A DNA stretch of 64,000 nt, taken from the NCBI RefSeq assembly GCF_009728935.1, contig NZ_CP034235.1:3262001-3326000 (forward strand), given 5' to 3'. Positions 27,274 through 36,426 of this stretch are shown here, in pieces. The stretch's first letter is position 1. Every line of letters begins with the position of its first letter. Below the pieces are notes generated by a model. The model was not told where the DNA came from. It was given only the letters and a program-made list of their open reading frames with translations, and did no database searches. Source of the stretch: Paenibacillus psychroresistens (lineage in GTDB: Bacteria > Bacillota > Bacilli > Paenibacillales > NBRC-103111). The position numbers were made by a program, and so were the translations under genes.

Positions 27274-28752
27274 CTAATTCAATGTTAGCACAATTACAGA
27301 AGCAGGAGGTAAAGTTAAGCTGAGCAAGCCATCAAGTAGGGACACTCCGTTAAATGCTAGCGGTTGAATCGCTTCAGGCTCATCGAAAGAATTGTGCACA
27401 CTAAGTACCGTATCACTCAGGATGGTTCCGATTACGGATGTTTTATTCGTTCCTGGTAGCTGGCATTGAATCTCCGTGCTCTCTTGATGATTTAAATTAC
27501 AGAGAGACAGGTGTATTTTACCATTGGCATCGACAGAAGCAGAAACACTGAGCTGCGGAATTTTTTCGTCTCCATAAGTATAATCTATATTCGTAAAATC
27601 TACATCAAGCAGCTGAGCATCCTGATGAACCTTGAACATGTTGAAAACGTGATAAGTTGGGGTCAGGATCATATGCTCACCCTCTGTGAGAACTACAGCC
27701 TGAAGCACATTCACCACTTGAGCAATATTCGCCATTTGCACACGATCACAGTGATTATGGAACAAATTAAGATTAATGCCTGTGACCAGCGCATCTCTTA
27801 AAGTATTCTGCTGATAGAGAAACCCTGGGTTAGTTCCAGGCTCTACATTATACCAAGTGCCCCATTCATCGACTAGAAGCCCAACTCTTTTATCCGGATC
27901 ATAGACATCCATAATGGCAGAATGCTTCTGCAGCAGCTCTTCCATGAACAATGTTTTCTTAAGCGTAGAAAACCATTCCTGAGCTTCAAACTCCGTAGCT
28001 GAGCCTTTATCACTCCATGAACCAGTAGGTATAGTATAATAATGCAAGGTTAAAGAGTCCATATATTTAGCAGCTTGCTTCATTAGAGTTTCCGTCCAGT
28101 GATAGTCACTGTCACTTGCCCCGCAAGCAATTTTATGAATTTTATTATCGCCAAAATTTCTGACATAAGTAGCATAACGACGATACTCATCTGCATAATA
28201 TTCAGGACGCATATTACCGCCGCAGCCCCAATTCTCATTCCCCACGCCAAAATAAGTCAGCTTCCAAGGCTTATCCTGACCATTCGCTCTGCGTAAATTA
28301 GCCATTGGCGATTCACCGTCAAAGGTCATATATTCTACCCATTGCTGCATTTCGTGCACAGTTCCACTGCCAAGATTACCATTAATGTAAGGTTCTGTAC
28401 CAATCAGCTCGCAAAGTCTGAAAAATTCGTGAGTTCCAAAATGATTGTTCTCGACCACCCCACCCCAATGCGTGTTAATCATCCTCGGGCGATTTTCCTT
28501 AGGTCCAATGCCGTCCATCCAATGATATTCATCAGCAAAGCATCCGCCAGGCCATCTCAATACAGGAATTTGCAGCTCCTTCAGCGCGGCTAGAACATCG
28601 TTGCGCATACCGTCCGTATTCGGAATAGGGGAATCTTCGCCTACCCAGATACCTTCATAAATACATCTGCCCAAATGCTCGGAAAAATGCCCGTATATAT
28701 TTTTGTTGATTTTACCTCTAGTAACGTCAGCTTGAATGATCATGTTTACCAT
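27274..28752 (-). CDS. abfA: Alpha-L-arabinofuranosidase, GH51
   Basis: A 492-residue intracellular enzyme that releases L-arabinofuranose from arabino-oligosaccharides. Family motifs: [34 protein letters not shown], the acid/base [11 protein letters not shown] (E173), and the nucleophile [12 protein letters not shown] (E296). No signal peptide. GAGAGGAG lies 8 bp before the first ATG. It is 3 bp downstream of the GntR/LacI regulator gene, an AraR-like arrangement. Confidence 0.95.
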   Translation of the reverse strand: MVNMIIQADVTRGKINKNIYGHFSEHLGRCIYEGIWVGEDSPIPNTDGMRNDVLAALKELQIPVLRWPGGCFADEYHWMDGIGPKENRPRMINTHWGGVVENNHFGTHEFFRLCELIGTEPYINGNLGSGTVHEMQQWVEYMTFDGESPMANLRRANGQDKPWKLTYFGVGNENWGCGGNMRPEYYADEYRRYATYVRNFGDNKIHKIACGASDSDYHWTETLMKQAAKYMDSLTLHYYTIPTGSWSDKGSATEFEAQEWFSTLKKTLFMEELLQKHSAIMDVYDPDKRVGLLVDEWGTWYNVEPGTNPGFLYQQNTLRDALVTGINLNLFHNHCDRVQMANIAQVVNVLQAVVLTEGEHMILTPTYHVFNMFKVHQDAQLLDVDFTNIDYTYGDEKIPQLSVSASVDANGKIHLSLCNLNHQESTEIQCQLPGTNKTSVIGTILSDTVLSVHNSFDEPEAIQPLAFNGVSLLDGLLSLTLPPASVIVLTLN

Positions 28753-28755
28753 TAA

Positions 28756-29787
28756 TTAAACTCCTCTCTTTTTGCGAAACGGGATTAGGGATTCTCTTGG
28801 AACAAACGTTGCAGGAAGCAGAATTTTCTTGTTGCCTTGAGTGCCTTGGTTTAACACGGACAGCAGCTCTGAAATCAGCAGCTTCATATCCAAATTGAAA
28901 GTGGTTAATGTTGGTGAGAATTCTGCTGCAAGCGGGATATCATCACAACCAATGACAGATAGGTTCTTGGGAATGCTGATCCCACGTTCTCTTAATTTCT
29001 GAATCAAGCCGATGGCCATCCAATCATTAGCTGCAAAAATAGCGGTTGGCGGGGAATCCGCTTGGAGCCATTCCATAATCGCATCGCCGGCTTGATAACC
29101 TCCGGACCAGTTCATTTTATCGGTATGAACTTGGAGCTTAATCTGCGTATCTTTTAAAGCATCAACAAAGCCTTTTTTACGATTAAAAGCAGAGGGATAC
29201 TTCGATGGTCCTGTCAAAAGAATCAAATGCTCGTGTTTGAATTCAACTAGCATTTTGGCAGCGTGCTGTCCAATCAGATAATCGTCAAAATATAACAAAG
29301 TAGCTTCATTGGAAGTGAATTCTTCTTGAAATGTGATGATGGTGGTATACATGGTGGCAAGCCTATCGAAAATCTTTTGCTCCAATAAGCCAATCAAGAT
29401 GAGTGGAGCTTGCTCCAGTGGAGGATTCAATTGATCAGGATTGATCATATGTAAGCTGATCGAAAGCTTGGCCGCCGTGTGGGTAATTTCTACAAGGAAC
29501 TTGGTATAGAAGGGGTCATTGCTCTTGATGTCAGGTGAACAAAGAATGTGCAAGGAATGTACGACCATTTTCGGAGTAATAAAAGTCCCTCGTCCTTGTT
29601 CTTGGGAAAGCAAGCCTTCTTGAACCAGCTGTTTAATCGCAGATCGAATACTAATTCGACTTACGTTAAGCAGCTCTGTTAATTCTCGCTCTGAGGCAAT
29701 TTTGACATAAGTATTGGTCTGCAGCGGTTTGATTTGATTTCTCAGCAATTCAGTGATGCGTTGCTTTACTAAAGGTGTACCTTCCAT
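28756..29787 (-). CDS. AraR-like regulator (GntR winged helix plus sugar-binding domain)
   Basis: A 343-residue repressor. Residues 5-72 are a GntR winged helix (KIASERELTELLNVSRISIRSAI; GRGTFI). The rest is a LacI/periplasmic-binding-like ligand domain (TAIFAANDWMAIGLIQKLRERG; LSVIGCDDIPLA; FVPRESL). This domain fusion is that of AraR, the L-arabinose repressor. Being first in an operon with the GH51 gene, it probably represses that operon and itself until arabinose is present. The promoter is at 29830-29858. Confidence 0.88.
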   Translation of the reverse strand: MEGTPLVKQRITELLRNQIKPLQTNTYVKIASERELTELLNVSRISIRSAIKQLVQEGLLSQEQGRGTFITPKMVVHSLHILCSPDIKSNDPFYTKFLVEITHTAAKLSISLHMINPDQLNPPLEQAPLILIGLLEQKIFDRLATMYTTIITFQEEFTSNEATLLYFDDYLIGQHAAKMLVEFKHEHLILLTGPSKYPSAFNRKKGFVDALKDTQIKLQVHTDKMNWSGGYQAGDAIMEWLQADSPPTAIFAANDWMAIGLIQKLRERGISIPKNLSVIGCDDIPLAAEFSPTLTTFNLDMKLLISELLSVLNQGTQGNKKILLPATFVPRESLIPFRKKRGV

Positions 29788-29829
29788 AGTCCAGTCCTTT
29801 CATTAGTGTAGAACCAATTTAATACCATT

Positions 29830-29858
29830 ATAATACCTATTGAGATTAATGCTGTCAA
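29830..29858 (-). promoter_or_regulatory. Sigma-A promoter for the AraR/GH51 operon
   Basis: Read on the minus strand: TTGACA (29858-29853), 17 bp, then TATTAT (29835-29830), about 40 bp before the start codon. Two ATACC half-sites overlap the -10 region and may serve an operator. The transposon-like end at 29873 lies only 14 bp upstream of the -35 box. Confidence 0.7.
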
Positions 29859-29872
29859 TACAAATCTATTAT

Positions 29873-29941
29873 TGTGTGGTGTCATAATTATTGAGAAAGT
29901 TTTTCATATTTGTGAGAATAAATATTCATAATTAATGAGAA
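29873..29941 (+). repeat. Left transposon-type end with three tight repeats
   Basis: Motif copies at 29882-29897, 29904-29918 and 29926-29941, spaced 22 bp apart (consensus TCATAATTATTGAGAA, the middle one degenerate). Tandem close sites on one side resemble the right end of Tn7. Confidence 0.7.
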
Positions 29942-30005
29942 ATGCATATTTATGCATCGCTATACATCGATTTGTGCCCTAGATGGTAAGTGGACTATGG
30001 ATTGG

Positions 30006-30060
30006 GACTAGTGGGAGCGGTACTCGATGTAGCAGAGTGATAATCCACTGGTCTTTTTTT
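30006..30060 (+). terminator. Terminator near the left end of the element
   Basis: Arms GACTAGTGG (30006-30014) and CCACTGGTC (30045-30053) are followed by seven T. No gene in front of it is evident; it may insulate the element from outside transcription. The remaining 29942-30313 sequence shows no gene. Confidence 0.65.
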
Positions 30061-30313
30061 ATGAAGTGGCTATACTTGAAAAACGTATTAAAGCTACAAT
30101 TTTTTGACTCCTGCTAAAAATATAGACTCCGCCTGCAATATAGAGGCGTTTTCGAAATGGATAATAAATTGATCGCGATTGAAGGAAAGTTATTAATTTA
30201 TTCTTGAATTGTAAATATTTGCTTTTCTTCGGTATATATATATTTGTAATTGGAGACCATGGGGGAAAATACCAAAGAGAGAGGAGTAGAAATATGTTTT
30301 TAATTCGTTTATT

Positions 30314-31149
30314 GGTTGTGGTGCAAAGCTCTAATTCATGATAACGTAATGGATAATGAATTCATGGGATGGAGCAGCTTATTTTGGAAACGAAAAAGGA
30401 TTTATTTAAATGGAAGCAATATGAATCGGAGATTATTTTACTAACTGTGAGATGGTATTTGAAATATAGTTTAAGCTATCGAGATATAGCAGAAATGATG
30501 AGTGAGCGAGGATTAAGGATTTCTCATACGACGATTATGAGATGGGTCCATGAATTTGGATCCGAAATCGACAAGCGAATTCGCCTCTATTTGAAACCGA
30601 GAAATGATTCTTGGCGGACGGACGAAACCTATATCAAAGTTAAAGGTCAGTGGAAGTATTTATATCGGGCAGTTGATTCGATGGGGAACACCATTGATTT
30701 CATGTTATCTGAAAATCGGGATATGCAGGCAGCTAAGCGTTTCTTTACAAAAGCTTTGTCCTCTCCACATAATCAAATCCCACGTGTAATCACCTTGGAT
30801 AAAAATCCAGCCTATCCTCCCGCGATACAAGAATTAATAAATGAGAAATTGCTACCCAAAGAAACTTTGATTAGACAGACAAAGTATCTAAACAACATAG
30901 TAGAGCAAGATCACCGGTTCATTAAGAAAATCACAAAGCCGATGCTTGGATTCAAATCGTTTTTCACTGCAGAGTCGACGTTGAAGGGAATCGAAGCCAT
31001 GCATATGATAAGGAAAGGGCAGGTCGAATATAAACATTCGTCTGCCCTTTCAGATGTTAAGTTAATCAACAAATTATTGGGTTTAATTGCATAATCAGAT
31101 CTCAAAAATAAGGGTATCTTTGATTGGTTGTACTTGTTGCACCAAAACC
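30314..31149 (+). mobile_element. IS6-family insertion sequence
   Basis: An 836-bp unit with related ends: GGTTGTGGTGCAAAG at 30314-30328 and, inverted, GGTTTTGGTGCAA at 31149-31137. It encloses one intact transposase gene. No 8-bp target duplication is visible (CGTTTATT on the left, CTATTCCG on the right), so its flanks have been rearranged or it arose by cointegrate resolution. Its right end touches the stop codon of the LacI gene. Confidence 0.8.
30369..31094 (+). CDS. IS6-family transposase
   Basis: A 241-residue DDE transposase. An N-terminal helix-turn-helix (LSYRDIAEMMSERGLRISHT) is followed by the catalytic core: WRTDETYIKVKGQWKYLYRA (first Asp), VITLDKNPAYPPA (second Asp) and NNIVEQDHRFIKK (Glu). 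Length and spacing are normal, so it is probably active. A decayed relative lies at 39257-39746 on the other strand. Confidence 0.93.
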   Translation: MEQLILETKKDLFKWKQYESEIILLTVRWYLKYSLSYRDIAEMMSERGLRISHTTIMRWVHEFGSEIDKRIRLYLKPRNDSWRTDETYIKVKGQWKYLYRAVDSMGNTIDFMLSENRDMQAAKRFFTKALSSPHNQIPRVITLDKNPAYPPAIQELINEKLLPKETLIRQTKYLNNIVEQDHRFIKKITKPMLGFKSFFTAESTLKGIEAMHMIRKGQVEYKHSSALSDVKLINKLLGLIA

Positions 31150-32205
31150 CTATTCCGAATACCCTTTAATCTTACCTGTCGATTCTCTAAATATGGGTTC
31201 AGTTTTAGCGTGAGTAATTTGAAAAGGCTTTAATGGATTCTTTAGTCTTGCTAAAAGCATTTCGGCAGCTAGAATTCCCATTTCATTGTTAAATATATGG
31301 ACTGTTGTCAAGTGCGGTTCTACAATCTTCGACTCAATTGAATCATCAAATCCACATATCACTATATCCTCGGGAATTTGTATATTCTTATTCTTCAAAA
31401 CCTTCATTAAATTAATTGCAATAAAGTCATTTGCACAAATAAATGCAGAAGGCATTATTTTCATATTATCCACTTGCTTTTCAATCCAGAGGGTGCCTCC
31501 TTCAGAAAAATATCGATCATCTTCTACTATACAAAACGATAAATCGAGCTGTAGCTTGGAGTCGAGCAGCGCTCTGTTAAATCCAACCCATCTTTCATTA
31601 AAGCTTTTACAGTGATTATAATCACCAATAAAGCCAATTTTAATATAACCATTTTCTATGAGTCTCTTGGTGAGTAAATAAGTACTGTGTTCATTTTCCA
31701 TTAAAAGTATATCTGCGTTTAGCTCGGGATAAAAGATATCCGCCACGCAATCTATAAAAATTGTCGGAATTCCTAGATTATTAATTAATTGGGTATATTT
31801 TTTGTCGAATAGCTCTATACAAATAATTCCGTCTACATTATTTATTTCAAAATTATTAGGAAGTACTAAGCTGTTAATTTCAGTTTCGCGGAGAAAGTGA
31901 ATGGATAGGTTATAGCCTTCTGCACTAACTTTTTTCTCCAGGCCACTTAGCAGTAAAGAACCGAAATGAGATTTATTGGGCATATTAGATGTCAAGAGAG
32001 CGATATTGCCAGGATATTTGGTGTTTAAGCTTTCAGATTCCACAAGAGTAAACTGTTTATATTTCAATTCAATCGCTTTTTTTAATACTTTATCTCGGGT
32101 TACTTTAGGGATGCTTTCACTGCCGTTTAAAGATTTAGATACAGTATTCCTGGATAGTCCTAATGAATCTGCAATATATTGTACAGTAACTTTTACTTTA
32201 TTCAT
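31150..32205 (-). CDS. LacI-family regulator of the fructan operon
   Basis: A 351-residue repressor. The N-terminus is a LacI helix-turn-helix (VTVQYIADSLGLSRNTVSKSLNG). The rest is a periplasmic-binding-like sensor domain (PSAFICANDFIAINLMKVLK; IVICGFDDS; IFRESTGK). It is divergent from the transporter/GH32/fructokinase genes across a 549-bp AT-rich gap and is their likely regulator. Its stop codon directly adjoins the IS6 end at 31149. The C-terminus looks complete, ending shortly after RESTGK, so function is probably kept. Confidence 0.88.
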   Translation of the reverse strand: MNKVKVTVQYIADSLGLSRNTVSKSLNGSESIPKVTRDKVLKKAIELKYKQFTLVESESLNTKYPGNIALLTSNMPNKSHFGSLLLSGLEKKVSAEGYNLSIHFLRETEINSLVLPNNFEINNVDGIICIELFDKKYTQLINNLGIPTIFIDCVADIFYPELNADILLMENEHSTYLLTKRLIENGYIKIGFIGDYNHCKSFNERWVGFNRALLDSKLQLDLSFCIVEDDRYFSEGGTLWIEKQVDNMKIMPSAFICANDFIAINLMKVLKNKNIQIPEDIVICGFDDSIESKIVEPHLTTVHIFNNEMGILAAEMLLARLKNPLKPFQITHAKTEPIFRESTGKIKGYSE

Positions 32206-32604
32206 CTTTGGAAACTCTCCTTTACTAATTTAAACGACTTATTATTGAATATAGGAAAGAAAACCACTTCCTTAGACAATACTATTGTAAATGTATAATA
32301 ATACGAGCTTAATATCAATATAAAATTACAAATGAACAATGTAATTTAATATAAATTGAACAACTGGGCAAAAAGTAGATAAATAAAATTAATTATTTAA
32401 TTCAAAATAAATAAACAAATGTAATTATAATAAAATTCATAATTATGGAATTAATTCATATTTAAAACTGGTATTTGATAAAATACGATGGTTTTACTCA
32501 CATATTATACATAATTTCCTATATTAATAAACAAATGAACAAAAAAAATAATATTGTGTAATTTAATTAGATTACAAAAATAATGAATTTTTCAAATAAA
32601 CGTA
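32206..32604. other. AT-rich divergent intergenic region
   Basis: No gene. Strongly AT-rich, with several copies of AAACAAATG or ACAAATGAAC spaced irregularly between about 32327 and 32545. These could be regulator sites or simple low-complexity sequence. Confidence 0.4.
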
Positions 32605-32633
32605 TTGACTACGTGTAAAATATTTGTTAAATT
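32605..32633 (+). promoter_or_regulatory. Promoter of the fructan operon
   Basis: TTGACT (32605-32610), 17 bp, TAAATT (32628-32633). It sits 120 bp before the first permease and just before the cre-like site. Confidence 0.55.
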
Positions 32634-32650
32634 GATATAGAAATACGAAA

Positions 32651-32664
32651 TGTAAACCCTTTCA
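32651..32664 (+). promoter_or_regulatory. cre-like or LacI-type operator
   Basis: TGTAAACCCTTTCA differs from the cre consensus at one core base (CC instead of CG). It would lie just downstream of the transcription start, a roadblock position. The divergent LacI protein could also bind it, because LacI and CcpA operators look alike. Confidence 0.5.
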
Positions 32665-32680
32665 AGGAGGCAAATGTTTA

Positions 32681-32731
32681 TTGAATCATAAACAAATTTT
32701 ATTCAGTCGAAAAATTAGTTTCTATTTTTGA
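32681..32731 (+). CDS. Possible 16-residue leader peptide
   Basis: A strong AAGGAGG site at 32664-32670 is too far from the permease (85 bp) to serve it. It stands 10 bp before a TTG that opens a 16-codon frame ending in TGA at 32731. The peptide (MNHKQILFSRKISFYF) has no known relative. It could be a leader that affects translation of the operon; the evidence is only spacing. Confidence 0.3.
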   Translation: MNHKQILFSRKISFYF

Positions 32732-32754
32732 TTATTTAGTTAGGGGGTTATGAG

Positions 32755-33660
32755 TTGCAAGTTAAATTGAAATACATTTGGACTAACCGTTTTCTTTATT
32801 TGTTGGTAGCACCTGCTTTTATTTTGACTATCATTTTTAAGTATGTACCCATGTACGGGGCAATTATAGCTTTTAAAGATTTCAGTCCCTCAAAAGGAAT
32901 ATTGCATAGTGATTGGGTTGGATTTGAGCACTTTAGAGATTTTCTAACATCACCTAACTTTGAGGTTATCTTCATGAATACCCTCAAACTAAGCTTGTAT
33001 GGTCTGATATTAGGTTTCCCGGTTCCTATTATATTAGCCCTAATGTTAAATCAATTGCGCGGTGTTGCTATCAAAAAGAATATTCAGCTTATATTATATG
33101 CGCCCAATTTTATATCCGTTGTAGTCATTGTAGGAATGACATTCGTTTTCTTATCCCCAACCGGACCTATGAATGCTATCATCACTTCCATTACTGGAAG
33201 CCCAGTTATGTTTATGTCAGATCCGGACTATTTCCGCTCCATTTATATCTTATCTGGAATTTGGCAGGGTGCAGGTTTTGCATCGATTATTTTTGTGGCG
33301 GCATTAGCAGGTGTGGATCCTGAATTGCATAATGCTGCAACCATTGATGGAGCCAGTATTCTACAAAGAATCAGACATATTGATCTTCCAACAATAAAGC
33401 CCGTGATGGCGATTATTTTTATCTTAGGTGCAGGTGGAATCATGTCGATTGGATTTGAAAAAGCGTTTCTAATGCAAACCACATTGAATGTAACCACCTC
33501 TGAAATTCTGCCAACTTATGTCTACAAAATAGGCTTGCAGGCAGGTGACTATGCATATTCGGCAGCTGTTGGGCTTTTTAATTCAGTAATCAATGTTATT
33601 TTACTAATTTTTGTTGATTTCGTTGTAAAAAAATTAAATGAAGGTGAAGGCCTTTATTAA
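32755..33660 (+). CDS. Sugar ABC transporter permease, LplB type
   Basis: A 301-residue MalF-like membrane subunit (FLYLLVAPAFILTIIFKYVPMYG; loop NAATIDGASILQRIRHIDLP, with the EAA position altered to NAA). The start is TTG at 32755 with AGGGGG 8 bp upstream; the nearby ATG at 32750 is out of frame. First gene of the fructan operon. Confidence 0.92.
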   Translation: MQVKLKYIWTNRFLYLLVAPAFILTIIFKYVPMYGAIIAFKDFSPSKGILHSDWVGFEHFRDFLTSPNFEVIFMNTLKLSLYGLILGFPVPIILALMLNQLRGVAIKKNIQLILYAPNFISVVVIVGMTFVFLSPTGPMNAIITSITGSPVMFMSDPDYFRSIYILSGIWQGAGFASIIFVAALAGVDPELHNAATIDGASILQRIRHIDLPTIKPVMAIIFILGAGGIMSIGFEKAFLMQTTLNVTTSEILPTYVYKIGLQAGDYAYSAAVGLFNSVINVILLIFVDFVVKKLNEGEGLY

Positions 33661-33678
33661 CAGTAAAGGGGACGTAGT

Positions 33679-34560
33679 ATGAATTTCAAGCACACACGTT
33701 TTGATCGAATAATGTTAGCTTTTAACAATTTATTCTTAGCTTTAGCTGCTTTAATTGTGATAGTTCCCTTGGTTTATGTAGTGGTTGCTTCATTTATGGA
33801 TCCAACACAGCTATTAAATAAAGGAATTTCTTTCGATCTAGCGGATTGGACTGTTGATGGTTATCAGAAAATTTTATCTAATGATGCGATGGTTCGAGGG
33901 TTTTTAAATGCCGTTTTTTACTCGACAGGGTTTTCTGTTATCACCGTTATTGTTTGTATATTTGCGGCCTATCCATTATCTGTTGAAGGTTTTGTTGGGA
34001 AAAACTTCATAATGACACTTTTTATCATTACGATTTTCTTTGGCGGTGGGTTAATTCCAACCTATTTATTAATAAAAGACTTGGGAATGTTAGATACGGT
34101 TTGGGCGATTCTGATTCCGTCGGCAGTGAATGTTTACAATATTATTCTGGCTAGAACCTTTTTTAAAGGAATTCCCAAAGAATTGAATGAAGCGGCAAAG
34201 GTTGATGGAGCTACACATTTAGTTGTCTTTTTTAGGATTCTTCTACCGCTATCCAAGCCTATCATTTTTGTATTGGCATTATATGCTTTTGTTGGTCAAT
34301 GGAATTCTTTTTTCGATGCGTTGGTTTATCTGGATAATCCTAAATTACATCCGCTGCAGCTGGTTTTAAGATCGATTTTGATTCAAAATCAACTACCTCC
34401 AGGTACGATTGGCGATCGATTAGCGCTTGCTGAGATAAAAAGGCTTTCCGAAATGATTAAATATTCATCTATTGTCATTTCTAGCCTTCCCTTAATGGTC
34501 ATGTATCCTTTTTTCCAAAAATATTTTGAAAAAGGTGTTCTGGTAGGTTCGTTGAAATAA
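33679..34560 (+). CDS. Sugar ABC transporter permease, LplC type
   Basis: A 293-residue MalG-like membrane subunit with loop NEAAKVDGATHLVVFFRILLP and the family C-terminus QKYFEKGVLVGSLK. It lies 18 bp after the LplB-type gene. A 153-bp gap with an AGGAGGT site precedes the binding-protein gene. Confidence 0.92.
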   Translation: MNFKHTRFDRIMLAFNNLFLALAALIVIVPLVYVVVASFMDPTQLLNKGISFDLADWTVDGYQKILSNDAMVRGFLNAVFYSTGFSVITVIVCIFAAYPLSVEGFVGKNFIMTLFIITIFFGGGLIPTYLLIKDLGMLDTVWAILIPSAVNVYNIILARTFFKGIPKELNEAAKVDGATHLVVFFRILLPLSKPIIFVLALYAFVGQWNSFFDALVYLDNPKLHPLQLVLRSILIQNQLPPGTIGDRLALAEIKRLSEMIKYSSIVISSLPLMVMYPFFQKYFEKGVLVGSLK

Positions 34561-34713
34561 TGGGCCAATTGAATAGAGGAATGGAATTGCTAACAAAATA
34601 TTTAAGGGGGTGATTGGGTGAAAATAGAAATATGGTGAATTTAATTATGGGGTGGTTGCAAGAAAGTTTCTAAATTAATAAATTCTTATAAATTATTTTC
34701 AGGAGGTCATTGT

Positions 34714-36342
34714 ATGGTTAACACAAAAAAAGCACTTTTCATGTCTCTAGCAGCAATTGTTATAATTTCAGGGTGCAGCAGCAAAGGTCCAAAAGATCCT
34801 GTATCTTCCGGCGCAGCTTCAACAACAGAAACGAGTTCATCCGCCACAACGCCAGCAACGCAAAAGAAAGTTACCTTGAAATTTATTACACAAAGCTCGC
34901 CATTAGCTCCTGCTGATCCGAATGAAAAGCTGGTTTTTCAACGGATGGAAGCAAAAACGAATACCCATATCGAATGGAAGAACTACACAGGCGATACATT
35001 TGCTGAGAAAAGAAATTTAGCGATTGCGAGCGGTGAGTTTCCAGACGCGATTTTCGATGCGGGCTATTCGGATAATGATTTGCTGAAGCTTGCTAAAGAC
35101 GGCACTATTGTTCCGCTTGAAGATTTGATCGAAAAGCATATGCCTAATTTCAAGAAGGTATTAGAGCAAGCTCCGCAATATAAAGCAATGATTACAGCAC
35201 CAGATGGACATATATATTCATTTCCGTGGATAGAAGAGCTAGGTTCAGGTAAAGAGGCGATCCAAGCTGTGGATGATTTGCCTTGGATCAACGTGGAATG
35301 GCTTAATAAATTAGGTTTAAAAATGCCTACAACAACAGAAGAATTGAAGCAAGTATTGATCGCTTTCAAAACAAAGGATCCGAATGGCAATGGTAAACCA
35401 GATGAAATCCCATTATCTTATATTGGTAAACCGGGTGGTGAAGACTTAGCCTTCTTGTTCGGCTCATTTGGTCTCGGTGAAAACTTTGATCATACCGTTG
35501 TAAGTGATGAGGGTAAAGTGTTATTCACTGCATCAGATAATGGATATAAAGATGGAATTAAATATCTCAACGATTTATTTAAAAATGGATTATTAGATAT
35601 TGAAGCGTCTACTCAGGATTGGAATACTTATCTTGCAAAAGGTAAAGACAATCGTTACGGCTTGTATTTCACATGGGACAAAGGAAATATTACAGGCATG
35701 AATGATAAGTATGATATCATGCCAGCATTAACAGGACCAAGTGGTCTAAAGAATGTAACAAGAACAAACGGGATTGGCTTAGATAGAGGACGTATGGTTA
35801 TTACAAATGCCAACAAAAACCTAGAAGCAACAGCAGTATGGGCAGATCAGCTTTATGATCCGCTGCAATCGGTTCAAAACAATTGGGGGACGTATGGTGA
35901 TAAGTCCCAACAAAACATTTTTGAGTTGGATGAAGCTAAAGGAATGTTGAAGCATTTGCCGTTAGACGGAACAGCTCCAGTTGAATTAAGACAAAAAACA
36001 TCAGTTAGTGGACCGTTGGCAATCTTAGATAGCTATTACGGTACTGTAACTACAAAACCAGATGATGCTGCTTGGAGATTGGACATATTGAAGAAATTCA
36101 TGGTGCCTGATATGAAAGCGAAAAATAATTACCCTAAAGTCTTTTTCTCAGCTGAGGATTCAAAGGAGCTTACAAAGATTGAAACTGATTTGTTCGCCTA
36201 TGTAATGAGAATGCGCTCGGAATGGATAGCTAACGGAAAAGTAGATGCGCAATGGGCTGGTTATTTGAAAGAATTAGATCGTTTAGGTTTACAAGATTGG
36301 TTGAAAATTAAACAAGCAGGCTATGACGCAAACACAAAATAA
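34714..36342 (+). CDS. Substrate-binding lipoprotein of the fructan operon
   Basis: A 542-residue extracellular binding protein. Signal peptide with lipobox (ISGCSS) and Ser/Thr-rich linker. The body has IASGEFPDAIFDAG and the calcium-loop-like FKTKDPNGNGKPDEIP, as in LplA-type proteins. With a GH32 enzyme and fructokinase downstream, its ligand is probably a fructo-oligosaccharide or sucrose; this is inference from context. AGGAGGT lies 7 bp upstream. Confidence 0.92.
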   Translation: MVNTKKALFMSLAAIVIISGCSSKGPKDPVSSGAASTTETSSSATTPATQKKVTLKFITQSSPLAPADPNEKLVFQRMEAKTNTHIEWKNYTGDTFAEKRNLAIASGEFPDAIFDAGYSDNDLLKLAKDGTIVPLEDLIEKHMPNFKKVLEQAPQYKAMITAPDGHIYSFPWIEELGSGKEAIQAVDDLPWINVEWLNKLGLKMPTTTEELKQVLIAFKTKDPNGNGKPDEIPLSYIGKPGGEDLAFLFGSFGLGENFDHTVVSDEGKVLFTASDNGYKDGIKYLNDLFKNGLLDIEASTQDWNTYLAKGKDNRYGLYFTWDKGNITGMNDKYDIMPALTGPSGLKNVTRTNGIGLDRGRMVITNANKNLEATAVWADQLYDPLQSVQNNWGTYGDKSQQNIFELDEAKGMLKHLPLDGTAPVELRQKTSVSGPLAILDSYYGTVTTKPDDAAWRLDILKKFMVPDMKAKNNYPKVFFSAEDSKELTKIETDLFAYVMRMRSEWIANGKVDAQWAGYLKELDRLGLQDWLKIKQAGYDANTK

Positions 36343-36355
36343 TGATTCATATTAA

Positions 36356-36403
36356 ATAGACTAAGGCTGTGCAATGCTTTGGCATAGTACAGCCTTAGTC
36401 TAT
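36356..36403 (+). other. Stem-loop between binding-protein and GH32 genes
   Basis: A perfect 15-bp inverted repeat (arms 36356-36370 and 36389-36403) without a following T run. As with the hairpins at 21238 and 53047, it follows a binding-protein gene and may limit read-through or protect the upstream mRNA. Confidence 0.7.
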
Positions 36404-36426
36404 GCCTAAAAAGGGAGAAACCAAAA

